Source of the DNA: an uncultured Collinsella sp.
GTDB lineage: Bacteria > Actinomycetota > Coriobacteriia > Coriobacteriales > Coriobacteriaceae
Length of the DNA stretch: 44,041 bases
Assembly: GCA_902467875.1 (NCBI GenBank)
Contig: CABQWP010000010.1
Coordinates: forward strand, 1 to 44,041
Reading direction: 5' to 3'
A program made the position numbers and the translations under genes. Positions 1 through 7,633 of the stretch are shown in pieces. The notes under the pieces are model-generated. The model saw only the letters and a list, made by a program, of their open reading frames with translations. It made no database searches and was not told the origin of the DNA. Within the stretch, counting starts at the first letter, position 1; the number at the start of each line of letters is the position of its first letter.

Positions 1-7
1 CGGAACC

Positions 8-977
8 CTAATGTTCGATCCAGCAGCGCAGGGTCTCGCCGGCTTGCAGGTGACGCAGATTCTCTGCGGCAATGTCGACCACATTGTTGAGCGTAGCTGC
101 CAGGTGGAACCAACCGGAGACGTGCGGCGTGATGAGCATGTTGGGTGCATCCCACAGTGGGCTTGTCTCAGGCAGCGGCTCGGGGTCGGTGACGTCGACC
201 GCGGCGCCGGCGAGATGACCCGACTCCAGGGCGGCAACCAAGTCGTCGGCGACCACAAGGTCGCCGTTCTAACATGCCGCGGCACCCCACAAGGTCGCCG
301 CGGCCGCCGTTGGCAAAGAAGGCGCCCGGTTTCATCGCGGCGAAGAACTCGGCGTTCGCCAGGCCGCGGGTCTCGGGCGTGCTGGGCATAAAGGATGCGA
401 CGATGTCGGCCTCGGCCAGGCGCTCGGACAGGGCGTCCATGCCGTCCATGTCCTCAAACACAATGGGGTAGACGAGTGGATGGCGCTTGATGCCGCGGAC
501 GTGCGCGCCCATGTCGCGGCAGAGCGTGGCGAAGTGGCCGCCGATATCGCCCGCGCCCAGCACCAGCACATTGGCGTTTTTGAGCGAGGTGACCGGCCCT
601 AAATCCTCCCAGCGATGCTCGCGCTGCAAGTCGTGATAGTCGGGCAGGCGCTTCATCATGGAAAGGACCATGGCAAACATGTGCTCGCTCACGGCTTGGC
701 CGTAGGCGCCCACCGAGCAGGAAAGCTTGGCGTCGGCTGGCACGGTGCCGGCGGTCAAGTAATCGTCATAGCCGGCGGTCTGCAATTGCAACAGCTGGAG
801 GTGCTTGCACGCGGTAAGCAGGGCAGGGTCAATGTTGCCCAAGATCACGTCGGCGTTGGCGACCTGCTCACGCGTGATGGCGTCGGAGCTCGTGTAGATA
901 AAGTCCTCGCCCGGAGCGCTCGACTCGAGGATCGCGCGGTGACGATCGTTGACGGGCAACAAAACCAGGATGTTCAC
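8..977 (-). pseudogene. D-isomer-specific 2-hydroxyacid dehydrogenase, frame-disrupted
   Basis: NAD(P)-dependent oxidoreductase of the D-2-hydroxyacid dehydrogenase (phosphoglycerate dehydrogenase-like) family, which interconverts 2-keto and D-2-hydroxy acids in the cytosol. Translation from GTG at 977 (preceded by GGAGAGG) shows the Rossmann motif GAGDIGG at residues 141-147 and the substrate-binding Arg in NGGRGDLV (Arg226). The frame is then lost at about position 286; the rest of the family signature (DDLVAALESGHLAGAAVDV, then ITPHVSGW with the catalytic His) continues in another frame to the TAG at 8-10. The break is a 34-bp insertion bounded by a 14-bp direct repeat (253-266 and 287-300). 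Removing one repeat unit restores a normal 311-residue protein. As written the gene is broken; whether this is a real mutation, a reversible state or an assembly error cannot be told here. Confidence 0.85.
253..300. repeat. 14-bp direct repeat flanking a 20-bp spacer (frame-breaking 34-bp duplication)
   Basis: CCACAAGGTCGCCG occurs at 253-266 and again at 287-300. The 20-bp spacer contains the perfect palindrome TGCCGCGGCA. The unit of 34 bp is not a multiple of three, and it sits exactly where the dehydrogenase reading frame is lost. Deletion between the repeats would rejoin GDLV to VADDLV in frame. Confidence 0.9.
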
Positions 978-997
978 AAGCAGTCCTCTCCGTTCAG

Positions 998-1050
998 CCT
1001 GCCAAAAAGGGACAGGTTCATTTTTGGCAGGCTTTATCAGGCAAAACGCT
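998..1050. repeat. REP-like element, family A, copy 1
   Basis: An 11-bp inverted repeat (CCTGCCAAAAA at 998-1008, TTTTTGGCAGG at 1021-1031) encloses GGGACAGGTTCA and is followed by CTTTATCAGGCAAAACG. The same core (CAAAAAGGGACAGGTTTATTTT, then CAGGTTTTA and GAAAACGTC) recurs at 14571-14620 and 43691-43740. It lies between the dehydrogenase and the methionine aminopeptidase genes and could also act as a weak terminator for the latter. Confidence 0.7.
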
Positions 1051-1107
1051 CAAATAAAACGCCGGATGCAAGACGGGCGTGCCCGTCGGCATCCGGCGCA
1101 TCCACAG

Positions 1108-1995
1108 CTACCAGCTGAGCAGCTCGTAACCGTCCTCGGTCACCACGAGCTGTACCTCGCACTGGGCCGAATCGCTACCGTCCTTGGTGCGCACACACCA
1201 GCCGTCGCCCTTGCTGATCTTAATGTCGGGCGCTCCGGCATTGACCATGGGCTCGATGGTAAAGACCATGCCCGGGGCCATGATGGTGTCCACATCGGGC
1301 GCCTCGGTGGTAAAGCCCACAAACGGGTCCTCGTGGAACTCCTTACCGATGCCGTGTCCGCCGTACTCGCGCACCACGCTAAAGCCGGCGTCCTCGACCG
1401 TCTTTTGCACGGCCTCGGCCATCACGGACAGCGGCAGCCACGGCTTGACGGCGGCCAGACCCGCCTCCACGCTGGCACGAGTGACGTCGACCAGGCACTG
1501 GCGCTCGGCCGAGACCTCGCCGATGCAGAACATACGGCTCGAATCACTAAAGTAACCGTCCAGGATCGTGGAGCAGTCGACGTTGATGATGTCGCCCTCG
1601 TGCAGCACATCCGCATCGCAGGGGATACCGTGGCAGACGACGTCGTTGATCGAGGTGCACACGCTTTTGGGGTAGCCCTCGTAGTTGAGGTCTGCCGGTG
1701 TGCCGCCGTGCTCGACGGTGTAGTCATAGATCATCTGGTCAATCTGGTTGGTAGTCATGCCTGCGGCGATGTGTTCGCCTACGTAATCGAGCGCGCCCAC
1801 GTTGATAGCGGCCGAGCGCTTGATGCCCTCGATATCGGCGGGCGTCTTGTAGAGCGTGCGGGGCAGAACCTCCCAGCCCTCTTCCCACAAGCGCTCGAGG
1901 CGCTCGTCGAAGGCGCTATGGCATTTCTTATATTTTTTGCCGCTGCCGCACCAGCAAGCGTCGTTGCGGCCAGGAACGGGTCCTTTGTCATACAT
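1108..1995 (-). CDS. map: Type I methionine aminopeptidase with N-terminal SEC-C zinc motif
   Basis: Removes the initiator methionine from nascent proteins at the ribosome. The 295-residue product has an N-terminal SEC-C motif (C14, C16, C25-H26 in the NDACWCGSGKKYKKCH segment), a zinc-binding extension seen in a subset of bacterial MetAPs. The peptidase M24 fold follows, with the metal-ligand regions NVDCSTILDGYFSD, GGHGIGKEFHEDP and FTIEPM, and a C-terminal AQCEVQLVVTEDGYE segment. The start at 1995 is supported by GAAAGGAAG about 6 nt upstream. It is on the same strand as, and upstream of, the dehydrogenase, with a REP-like element between them. Family assignment is secure; paralogues elsewhere in the genome cannot be excluded, so whether it is the essential copy is unknown. 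Confidence 0.93.
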   Translation of the reverse strand: MYDKGPVPGRNDACWCGSGKKYKKCHSAFDERLERLWEEGWEVLPRTLYKTPADIEGIKRSAAINVGALDYVGEHIAAGMTTNQIDQMIYDYTVEHGGTPADLNYEGYPKSVCTSINDVVCHGIPCDADVLHEGDIINVDCSTILDGYFSDSSRMFCIGEVSAERQCLVDVTRASVEAGLAAVKPWLPLSVMAEAVQKTVEDAGFSVVREYGGHGIGKEFHEDPFVGFTTEAPDVDTIMAPGMVFTIEPMVNAGAPDIKISKGDGWCVRTKDGSDSAQCEVQLVVTEDGYELLSW

Positions 1996-2040
1996 GGCTA
2001 ACTTCCTTTCATCCGCAGCTAGTATAGCCCACCCGCAGAG

Positions 2041-2075
2041 CAGCTCATTTGGGACGGGGCTAATTTGGCTGCTGG
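2041..2075. repeat. Dispersed repeat, family C, copy 1
   Basis: The segment TTTGGGACGGGGCT, two variable bases, then TTTGGCTGC lies between the aminopeptidase start and the radical SAM stop. An inverted copy is at 37444-37470. Similarity across about 28 bp in two unrelated intergenic spots points to a dispersed repeat, not a gene-specific signal. Confidence 0.55.
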
Positions 2076-2087
2076 CGGGCGGCCGCG

Positions 2088-2864
2088 CTAGTAACTCACC
2101 TGGCAGGGGATGCCGAGGGCGCGCACGCGTGCAGCGATCGTGTCGAGCACCTCGGGTGCTGCCTTGGCAAGGCCGGCGACCGGTGTCTCGCGCGCTACCG
2201 TGTAGATGGTTGCTTCTTGTGGGCGAATGCGCTCAAGCGCCGCGAGCCAGGGGGCAATGTACTCCTCGCCGGTGTTGTCGATGAGCTTGCCCTGATACTC
2301 GCCGGTCAAAAAGATCGTCTGGATAATAACGTGACCGTCAAAGCTTGCGAACGTCTCAATCTGGTGCTCGACGTCGTAGGGGCCAACAGGCTGGTCGAGC
2401 AGCTGGATAAATGCCGGGTCGACGGTATCGAGCTTAAGAATGTTGTCGTCGACCATCATGAGCGTGTCGTGCACCTCGGGACGGTCGGCGCGCGTGCCGT
2501 TGGAAAGCACGGCGATCTTGGAGTTTGGGGCAAGTTCGTCGCGCAGCGCGACGGCGCCGGCGATGGCCTGCGGAAACTCCGGTGCGGCGGTGGGCTCGCC
2601 GTTGCCTGCGAAGGTGATCACATCGGGGAGCTCGCCCTCGGCTGCCATCTCGCGCAGCTTTGCCTCGAGCGCGTCGAGTACCACGGCGGCTGTGTTGTAC
2701 GGCTCATGACAGGGGCGCTCGGCATTGAGGCCGTTTTCGCAGTAAATGCAGTCGAACGTGCAGATTTTGCCGCTGGCCGGCATCATGTTGACGCCGAGCG
2801 AGAGACCAAGGCGACGGCTGCGAACGGGCCCAAAGATGGGGCTGGCATTCAAAAACGTAGACAT
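2088..2864 (-). CDS. Radical SAM protein, COG0731-like (TYW1/MoaA-related)
   Basis: A 258-residue radical SAM enzyme. The cluster-binding motif CTFDCIYC (C35, C39, C42) follows the N-terminal FGPVRSRRLGLSLGVN segment typical of the group annotated as wyosine-synthetase-like radical SAM proteins; the SAM-binding GNGEPTAAPEF (GGE-type) motif comes later. The frame is open far upstream to about 3458, but the start was placed at the ATG of MSTFLNASPI because GAGGAG lies 9 nt before it. An ATG two codons earlier (2870) would leave only 3 nt. The open upstream region overlaps the divergent hydrolase gene and has no family similarity. Substrate unknown; bacterial members are not wybutosine enzymes. 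Confidence 0.88.
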   Translation of the reverse strand: MSTFLNASPIFGPVRSRRLGLSLGVNMMPASGKICTFDCIYCENGLNAERPCHEPYNTAAVVLDALEAKLREMAAEGELPDVITFAGNGEPTAAPEFPQAIAGAVALRDELAPNSKIAVLSNGTRADRPEVHDTLMMVDDNILKLDTVDPAFIQLLDQPVGPYDVEHQIETFASFDGHVIIQTIFLTGEYQGKLIDNTGEEYIAPWLAALERIRPQEATIYTVARETPVAGLAKAAPEVLDTIAARVRALGIPCQVSY

Positions 2865-3089
2865 AGGCATATGCTCCTCAAGACAATTGTGCCTAAGCAT
2901 AGCATCGGCTCCAAAGCAAGGTGCGGGCTCTTGCTTTACAAGTTTCGTTTTTTCACGTCGCTCATGATGCCGTGCCATGAAAAGCCTCGGGTCGGGTACA
3001 GTTAATCTGTTAACAAGGTGTAAGGCAATGCGGGTCCATCCAACCGTACTAACGTGCAACTGGATGGGCGTTGATGATGGGGGCACAAC

Positions 3090-3887
3090 ATGGATTTTAC
3101 GGTCGAGAATGCGGGCACCACGATTGCCTGTCGCGAATATGCCGGCCCGGATGTGTCGCCTGATACTCCTGCCTTGGTGTGCGTGCACGGCGCTTGTGTC
3201 GACGGCACATTTTTCGACGGCATCGCATGTGAGCTCAGTCGCAACAACCGCGTAATTGCCTACGACCGCCGCGGCTGCGGTGGCAGCAGCGATGCGGCAG
3301 ACGGCAGCTATGATCTTGCCGCTCAGGCCGCCGACCTGCAAGCCGTGATCGAACACGTTGGCGCTCCGGCAAATGTGCTTGCGCATAGTGCCGGTACGTT
3401 GGTTGCGCTGGAGCTTCTTCGCACCGAACCCCATCTCGTCGCCCGTGCGATTCTGCATGAGCCGGCTGTGTCGGCCAAAGGCGTCGGTATGGGCGCAGCT
3501 CCGGTTTTGCTCGATATGATTGCGGCGGGAAAGGTTTCAAGGGCGCTCCGGCTTTTCTTGGGAGCCCTCGGCGACTTGGACCCCGAGGCTCCTGGGACGA
3601 CCGAAGCGGAAGTCAAACATGCCCTGCGCAATGGTCGTTGCTTTATGGCCAATGAATACGGAACAAATATGACATATGCTCCCGACTGGGAGCGCGCTCG
3701 CGCGTCAAAGGCGGTGTCGGCCGTGTTCTTGGGCGAGCTCTCGGTTGGCACGCCCCGCGAGGCGGGCACGAGGGTGGCTGCCGAATATCTCGATTGCCCC
3801 CTTGTGACGATTCCGGGCGCGCATAACGGTCTGCGCGATCGCCCCGTTACGGCGGCAAATGCCGTTCGTGATGTCTTGGAGCGTTAG
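3090..3887 (+). CDS. Alpha/beta hydrolase
   Basis: A 265-residue cytosolic alpha/beta-hydrolase-fold protein without a signal peptide. It shows the oxyanion-hole segment VCVHGACVDGTFF (residues 31-42), the RVIAYDRRGCGGSS strand-loop, the nucleophile elbow AHSAG with Ser100, and a candidate catalytic His245 in PGAHNG. The acid residue is not certain. The start is an ATG preceded by GATGGGGGC. It is divergent from the radical SAM gene and monocistronic by spacing. The family covers esterases, haloperoxidase-like and C-C hydrolases, and nothing visible fixes the substrate. Confidence 0.88.
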   Translation: MDFTVENAGTTIACREYAGPDVSPDTPALVCVHGACVDGTFFDGIACELSRNNRVIAYDRRGCGGSSDAADGSYDLAAQAADLQAVIEHVGAPANVLAHSAGTLVALELLRTEPHLVARAILHEPAVSAKGVGMGAAPVLLDMIAAGKVSRALRLFLGALGDLDPEAPGTTEAEVKHALRNGRCFMANEYGTNMTYAPDWERARASKAVSAVFLGELSVGTPREAGTRVAAEYLDCPLVTIPGAHNGLRDRPVTAANAVRDVLER

Positions 3888-4098
3888 CACGCTCGATGAC
3901 CTGCGGGGAGAGGGGTTGTTAGCGTTTCGTCATTGTTAACGAATGCGTCCATAACCGCGCGCCCGAGGCTCCATTACCGCCGCTTGCCAGGTCATAAAAA
4001 TGTAACGATAATCGCGCGTTTGCCTTCAGCTGTTAGATGTTACCCTTGTACCAATTGATATGCACCGTTGCCGTGCATAACGATAGAAAGGGCCCCAT

Positions 4099-5979
4099 AT
4101 GCGCAAAAATCACGAGGTCAATCTAACCGACGAGGAGGCTGCCGCTGAGGTCGCCCGCGTCGCGAAGACCTACCCCGTGGTGCGTTTGCTGTCGGCCGAT
4201 CAGATTAAGAGCGAGCCTAACTGCCTGCTCGCCGGCAATCGGTGCCCTTGTCTGCGTCAGTCGAGTCTTGAGGCCTTGGCAGATTCCGATGAGGTGTCGG
4301 AGCAGCTGCTCAATGATGGTACCGAGTACCGCGCTCGCCTGCGCCCTCTGAAGGTCGAGGGCGAGCCTCACGTCCTGCTGATGGTGCGTCCGATCGATGA
4401 GCAAGAGGCTGCAGAAGAGGACCTCGTCTACACCGACGTGCTGACGAGTGTGCGTAATCGCCGATATTACGAGGAAAAGCTCCGTAGCGCCCGCATGAAT
4501 GCCGGCGTTGCGGTGATCGACCTTGATGATTTTAGGGTCTTCAACGATACGTGTGGCCGTCATGCCGGCGACCTTGCGCTCGGTGCTGTGGCGACAGCCA
4601 TACGCAGCGGAATTCGTTCGACTGACGAGCTTGTACGCTATGGCTGCGACAAGTTTGTGGTCGTCATGCCCGATATTCCCTCCGATGACTTCACCCGTCG
4701 CCTGCACCAGGTGTCCGATGCCGTTCATGCCACGATTGTTCCGGGCCATGAGTACGTGAGCTTGACGGCATGTATTGGTGGCGTTCGCATTCATGGCGAG
4801 ACGGTCGATGAGGGAGTTGGCCGCGCTGTCCAGTTATTGAGCCGCGCTAAGGCAAAAGCCGGTACGGTCGTGACCGACGCCGATTCCATCGAAGCCTTCC
4901 AAAGCGAAAAGCCTTTGGTGCTTATTGTCGATGACTCCGACATGAACCGAGCCATTCTCAACGAGATGCTCAAGGACGAGTATTGCATCCTCGAGGCCGA
5001 CAACGGTCGTACGGCGCTCGACATGGTCGACCGCTATGGCGATGAGTTGTCGCTCGTGCTGCTGGATATTGTCATGCCGGGCATAAGCGGCTTTGAGGTG
5101 TTGGCCGATCTGTCGCGCTGATCGGGTATCGACAATCTGCCTTTCATCATGATTTCGAGCGAAGATTCCGATGATATGGTTCTGCGCGCGTACGAGCTGG
5201 GCGCCTCGGACTATATCAACCGCCCGTTTGACTCCCGTGTCGTGCGCCGCCGTGTAAGCAACACCATCCGCCTATACGCCAAACAGCGCCGCCTGACGAG
5301 TCTGCTGTCCCAGCAGTACAACGAGCGCGTCAAGAACAGTCGCATGCTCATCGACATCATGGCCGGCGTCATGGAGCTTCGCAACGGCGAGAGCGGCAGG
5401 CACGTTACGAACATCGAGAAGCTGACCGAGCTGCTGCTTGGCTGTCTGGTCCAGCGTAGCGGCACGATCTCCCTCGACAATGAGGAACGCTCCACGATTG
5501 CCTTGGCTTCGGCGCTGCACGATATCGGCAAGATGTCGATTGACGATGCGATTCTCAACAAACCCGGGCGCCTTACGCCCGAGGAGTTCGAGATTATGAA
5601 GACGCATACCACGATGGGCGCCGACATGTTGCTTGAGCTGGGCCGCCATCACGTCGGCAATGCGCTTATGGAATATGCGTACCAGATTGCGCGTTGGCAT
5701 CACGAGCGCTGGGACGGCAAGGGCTATCCCGATGGCCTTAAGGGCGACGAGATTCCCATTGCCGCGCAGGTGGTCTCGGTGGCCGACGTGTATGATGCGC
5801 TGACGAGCGTGCGCGTGTACAAGGACGCTATCCCGCACAAGGAGGCGATCCAGATGATCCTGGACGGTAAGTGCGGTACCTTTAACCCACTGTTGCTCGA
5901 CTGCCTGCTCGAGGTACAAGACCGTATTGCCGAGACGTTGGCACGCCCCGCCGACGTTGTCGCGTTTCCCACGATTTAG
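4099..5979 (+). pseudogene. Degenerate GGDEF - receiver - HD-GYP signalling protein with in-frame TGA
   Basis: One reading frame of 627 codons encodes four regions: an N-terminal part (1-110) with CPC and possible PAS-like character; a GGDEF-like domain (about 112-260) in which GGDEF has become GCDKF (182-186); a receiver domain (about 274-395; acidic pocket D278/D279, phospho-acceptor D323); and an HD-GYP phosphodiesterase domain (H474-D475 in LHDIGK, HHERWDGKGYPDG from 534). HD-GYP proteins hydrolyse c-di-GMP. Codon 341 is TGA (5119-5121), in the middle of the receiver domain, with unbroken homology in the same frame on both sides. The receiver's usual switch Lys is also Arg (NRPFD). The ATG at 5149 lacks a Shine-Dalgarno sequence, so separate translation of the distal half is doubtful. 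A nonsense mutation or sequence error is likeliest. Confidence 0.85.
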
Positions 5980-6003
5980 TTTGAACAAAGGAGTTTTTAA
6001 TCC

Positions 6004-6360
6004 ATGATTTCCATGCGTGAGGCGTATGAGAAGATCGGCGCTAATTATGATGACGCGTGCGCTCGGCTGATGGGCGAGGAAATGCTTGCCCGCTTTGCCC
6101 TCAAGTTTTTGGATGACGAGAGCATGGACAAGCTGGAGGCCGCCATGGCGGCAGGAGACGCCGAAGGTGCGTTTATGGCAGCGCACACGCTCAAGGGCGT
6201 GAGCCAGAACCTGGGATTCGATAATCTGTACGAGCCGGCGGTCGTGGTGACCGAAGCGCTGCGCGGTGCCGATGCCGTTGACGGCGCCCGCGAGGGGATG
6301 CATGCGCTGCAGCAGCAATATGCGGCGACGATGTCGGCCCTGCGCGAAGCGGCCGAATAA
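6004..6360 (+). CDS. Hpt-domain phosphotransfer protein
   Basis: A 118-residue protein made almost entirely of one histidine-containing phosphotransfer domain. The phosphorylatable His61 lies in AAHTLKGVSQNLGF, matching the HxLKG(x)nxG consensus. It starts 24 nt after the HD-GYP gene behind AAAGGAG, so the two are very probably co-transcribed. In known phosphorelays Hpt proteins pass phosphate between hybrid kinases and receivers; the adjacent receiver (D323 of the upstream protein) is the obvious partner, by inference. No histidine kinase is present in this window. Confidence 0.88.
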   Translation: MISMREAYEKIGANYDDACARLMGEEMLARFALKFLDDESMDKLEAAMAAGDAEGAFMAAHTLKGVSQNLGFDNLYEPAVVVTEALRGADAVDGAREGMHALQQQYAATMSALREAAE

Positions 6361-6384
6361 GAGCTTGCGTGCTTTGATGACAAT

Positions 6385-6480
6385 GAGAGTGGATAATCTC
6401 CCGTTTTAGGCTCGGTGGTGGCCTCAAAGTGGGAGATTATCCACTCTCGTTCGATACGTGTCCAAAAATCCACTCTCACC
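6385..6480. repeat. Perfect 18-bp inverted repeat plus third half-copy
   Basis: GAGAGTGGATAATCTCCC at 6385-6402 pairs exactly with its reverse complement at 6431-6448. The 28-nt loop contains a shorter AGGC/GCCT stem. A third partial copy (ATCCACTCTCA) follows at about 6469-6479. It can fold as a long hairpin after the Hpt gene and could terminate it, but it has no clear T-tract. It looks like a mobile REP/MITE-type repeat. Confidence 0.75.
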
Positions 6481-6536
6481 CCTTCCGATTAGTGAATGGC
6501 CTATGCGCACTGGCGGGGCTTTCCGTATGCAATCTA

Positions 6537-6570
6537 TATCGTTGTTCGATAAACTGTTCGAATAACGATA
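6537..6570. promoter_or_regulatory. Palindromic operator candidate upstream of DUF2975/HTH operon
   Basis: TATCGTTGTTCG (6537-6548) and CGAATAACGATA (6559-6570) form an inverted repeat with 11 of 12 matches around a 10-nt centre, ending 20 nt before the ATG at 6591. Its position fits autoregulation by the HTH protein encoded two genes on. Related sequence (GTTATCG, CAATAAC, AACGATA) appears in the promoter of the ABC operon at 7580-7615. Confidence 0.55.
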
Positions 6571-6590
6571 GAGTCGATGAGGGTGAGTGT

Positions 6591-7151
6591 ATGTCCAACA
6601 GCGTTCAGCGTATGGCCAAGGCGGGCGAAAATATCAGGAAGCTTGGTTTTTGCATGGCAGCCGTTTTTGCAGGGATGCTCGTCGCTTTTGCCGCGTTGGT
6701 TGTTTACGTGATTTGGTATGCGGTTGAAAACGTTGCTTCTGTCGATTCTTTTGGTGTCGTGACGCTTCTCAATGGCGGGTGCATCGTTATCCCAAGCGGA
6801 CTGTGCCTGGCACTCGTTGTGGGTATTTCGCTTGTCGTTTTGTGCGGGATCAGCCGTAACATCTCGCGGGGCGTCTCGCCCTTTACCAGGGCACATGTGC
6901 GGCTTATCCGTGTTCTTGCACTTGCCTTTGCTGTTAACACTGCGGTTTCGTTTGTTGGTGCCTATGGATCGGTCAATCTCACCATTGGCGGACTGGAGCT
7001 TTACATCGTGCCTCATTCCTTCGTTATTGAGATTTGCCAAGGCGCTACCTTTGATGCGGGGTCGTTTATCGGCGCAGTTGTCTGCTTGTTTATCTCGGCG
7101 ATCTGGAGTTATGCCTCGCTGCTCCAAGAGCAGTCTGACGAGCTTGTGTAG
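6591..7151 (+). CDS. DUF2975 family membrane protein
   Basis: A 186-residue protein with four predicted membrane segments (about residues 20-45, 62-88, 105-130, 150-175) and the motif RGVSPFTRAHVRLIRVLALAFAV after the second, which is characteristic of DUF2975. Such proteins are almost always encoded next to a small YozG-type HTH regulator, as here. The start was placed at the ATG behind GAGGGTGAG; the open frame upstream to 6429 runs through the inverted repeat and has no family similarity. Molecular function is unknown; by context it may sense or modulate the regulator's signal at the membrane. The gene uses noticeably more AT-ending codons than the flanking chromosome. Confidence 0.8.
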   Translation: MSNSVQRMAKAGENIRKLGFCMAAVFAGMLVAFAALVVYVIWYAVENVASVDSFGVVTLLNGGCIVIPSGLCLALVVGISLVVLCGISRNISRGVSPFTRAHVRLIRVLALAFAVNTAVSFVGAYGSVNLTIGGLELYIVPHSFVIEICQGATFDAGSFIGAVVCLFISAIWSYASLLQEQSDELV

Positions 7152-7159
7152 GAGGAAAC

Positions 7160-7489
7160 ATGAGCTATCTCATCATCGAGCTTGAGACGCAGCTGCTTAA
7201 GACCGGAAAGACCAGCGCTGATCTGATTCGGGCGACGGGGCATACTCCGGCTAATATTTCAAAGCTTAGAAACGGAAAGATAAAAGCTATTCGCCTAAAG
7301 ACGCTTCTTGATATCTGTGATGAGCTTGATTGTCAACCGGGAGATATTATTCAGCGCGTGAGCGAGAAAGAGCTTGAGGAGCTTATTGTCGAGCGCGCAA
7401 AAAATGTCGTGAGACAGATGCGGGACGGCGGAGGCAATGAGGTATCGCTTCCGACGTCAGTCTTCGCTGTCGATTTGAGTGACGAGTAG
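7160..7489 (+). CDS. YozG-like Cro/C1-type HTH transcriptional regulator
   Basis: A 109-residue DNA-binding protein. Residues about 3-68 form a compact XRE-type helix-turn-helix (TSADLIRATGHTPANISKLRNGKIKAIRLKTLLDICDELDCQPGDII), matching the HTH_26 group that accompanies DUF2975 proteins. The C-terminal 40 residues are charged and without known similarity. It begins 8 nt after the DUF2975 stop behind TAGGAGG, so the two are translationally linked. The palindromes at 6537-6570 and 7580-7598 are candidate binding sites, which would make the protein an autoregulator and a regulator of the ABC exporter; this is inference. Confidence 0.87.
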   Translation: MSYLIIELETQLLKTGKTSADLIRATGHTPANISKLRNGKIKAIRLKTLLDICDELDCQPGDIIQRVSEKELEELIVERAKNVVRQMRDGGGNEVSLPTSVFAVDLSDE

Positions 7490-7523
7490 CTTAAGGCAAA
7501 CAACTAAAACGAAGTATCAGCGT

Positions 7524-7560
7524 GAAGGGACCCGTGTCTAACACGGGTCCCTTCTTTTAG
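7524..7560 (+). terminator. Rho-independent terminator after HTH gene
   Basis: A perfect 14-bp stem (GAAGGGACCCGTGT / ACACGGGTCCCTTC) with a CTA loop is followed by TTTTAG. It separates the DUF2975/HTH operon from the ABC exporter operon, so the latter needs its own promoter. Confidence 0.92.
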
Positions 7561-7566
7561 ATTATC

Positions 7567-7598
7567 TTGACAAATATGAGTTATCGAAAAACAATAAC
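7567..7598 (+). promoter_or_regulatory. Promoter with overlapping operator for ABC exporter operon
   Basis: TTGACA (7567-7572), a 17-bp spacer and AACAAT (7590-7595) make a plausible vegetative promoter. The imperfect palindrome GTTATCGAAAAACAATAAC (7580-7598) covers the spacer and -10, where a bound repressor would block RNA polymerase. A further AACGATA half-site follows at about 7609. Confidence 0.55.
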
Positions 7599-7633
7599 AA
7601 CCATGGAAAACGATAAAGGAAAGAAGGAACGAT

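Noticed and set aside
2865..3458. About 200-codon upstream extension of the radical SAM frame
   Set aside because: It overlaps the divergent hydrolase gene, has no similarity to the family, and a good ribosome-binding site supports the start at 2864.
5119..5166. UGA as a selenocysteine codon
   Set aside because: No convincing SECIS-type stem-loop follows the TGA, and receiver domains have no selenocysteine at this place.
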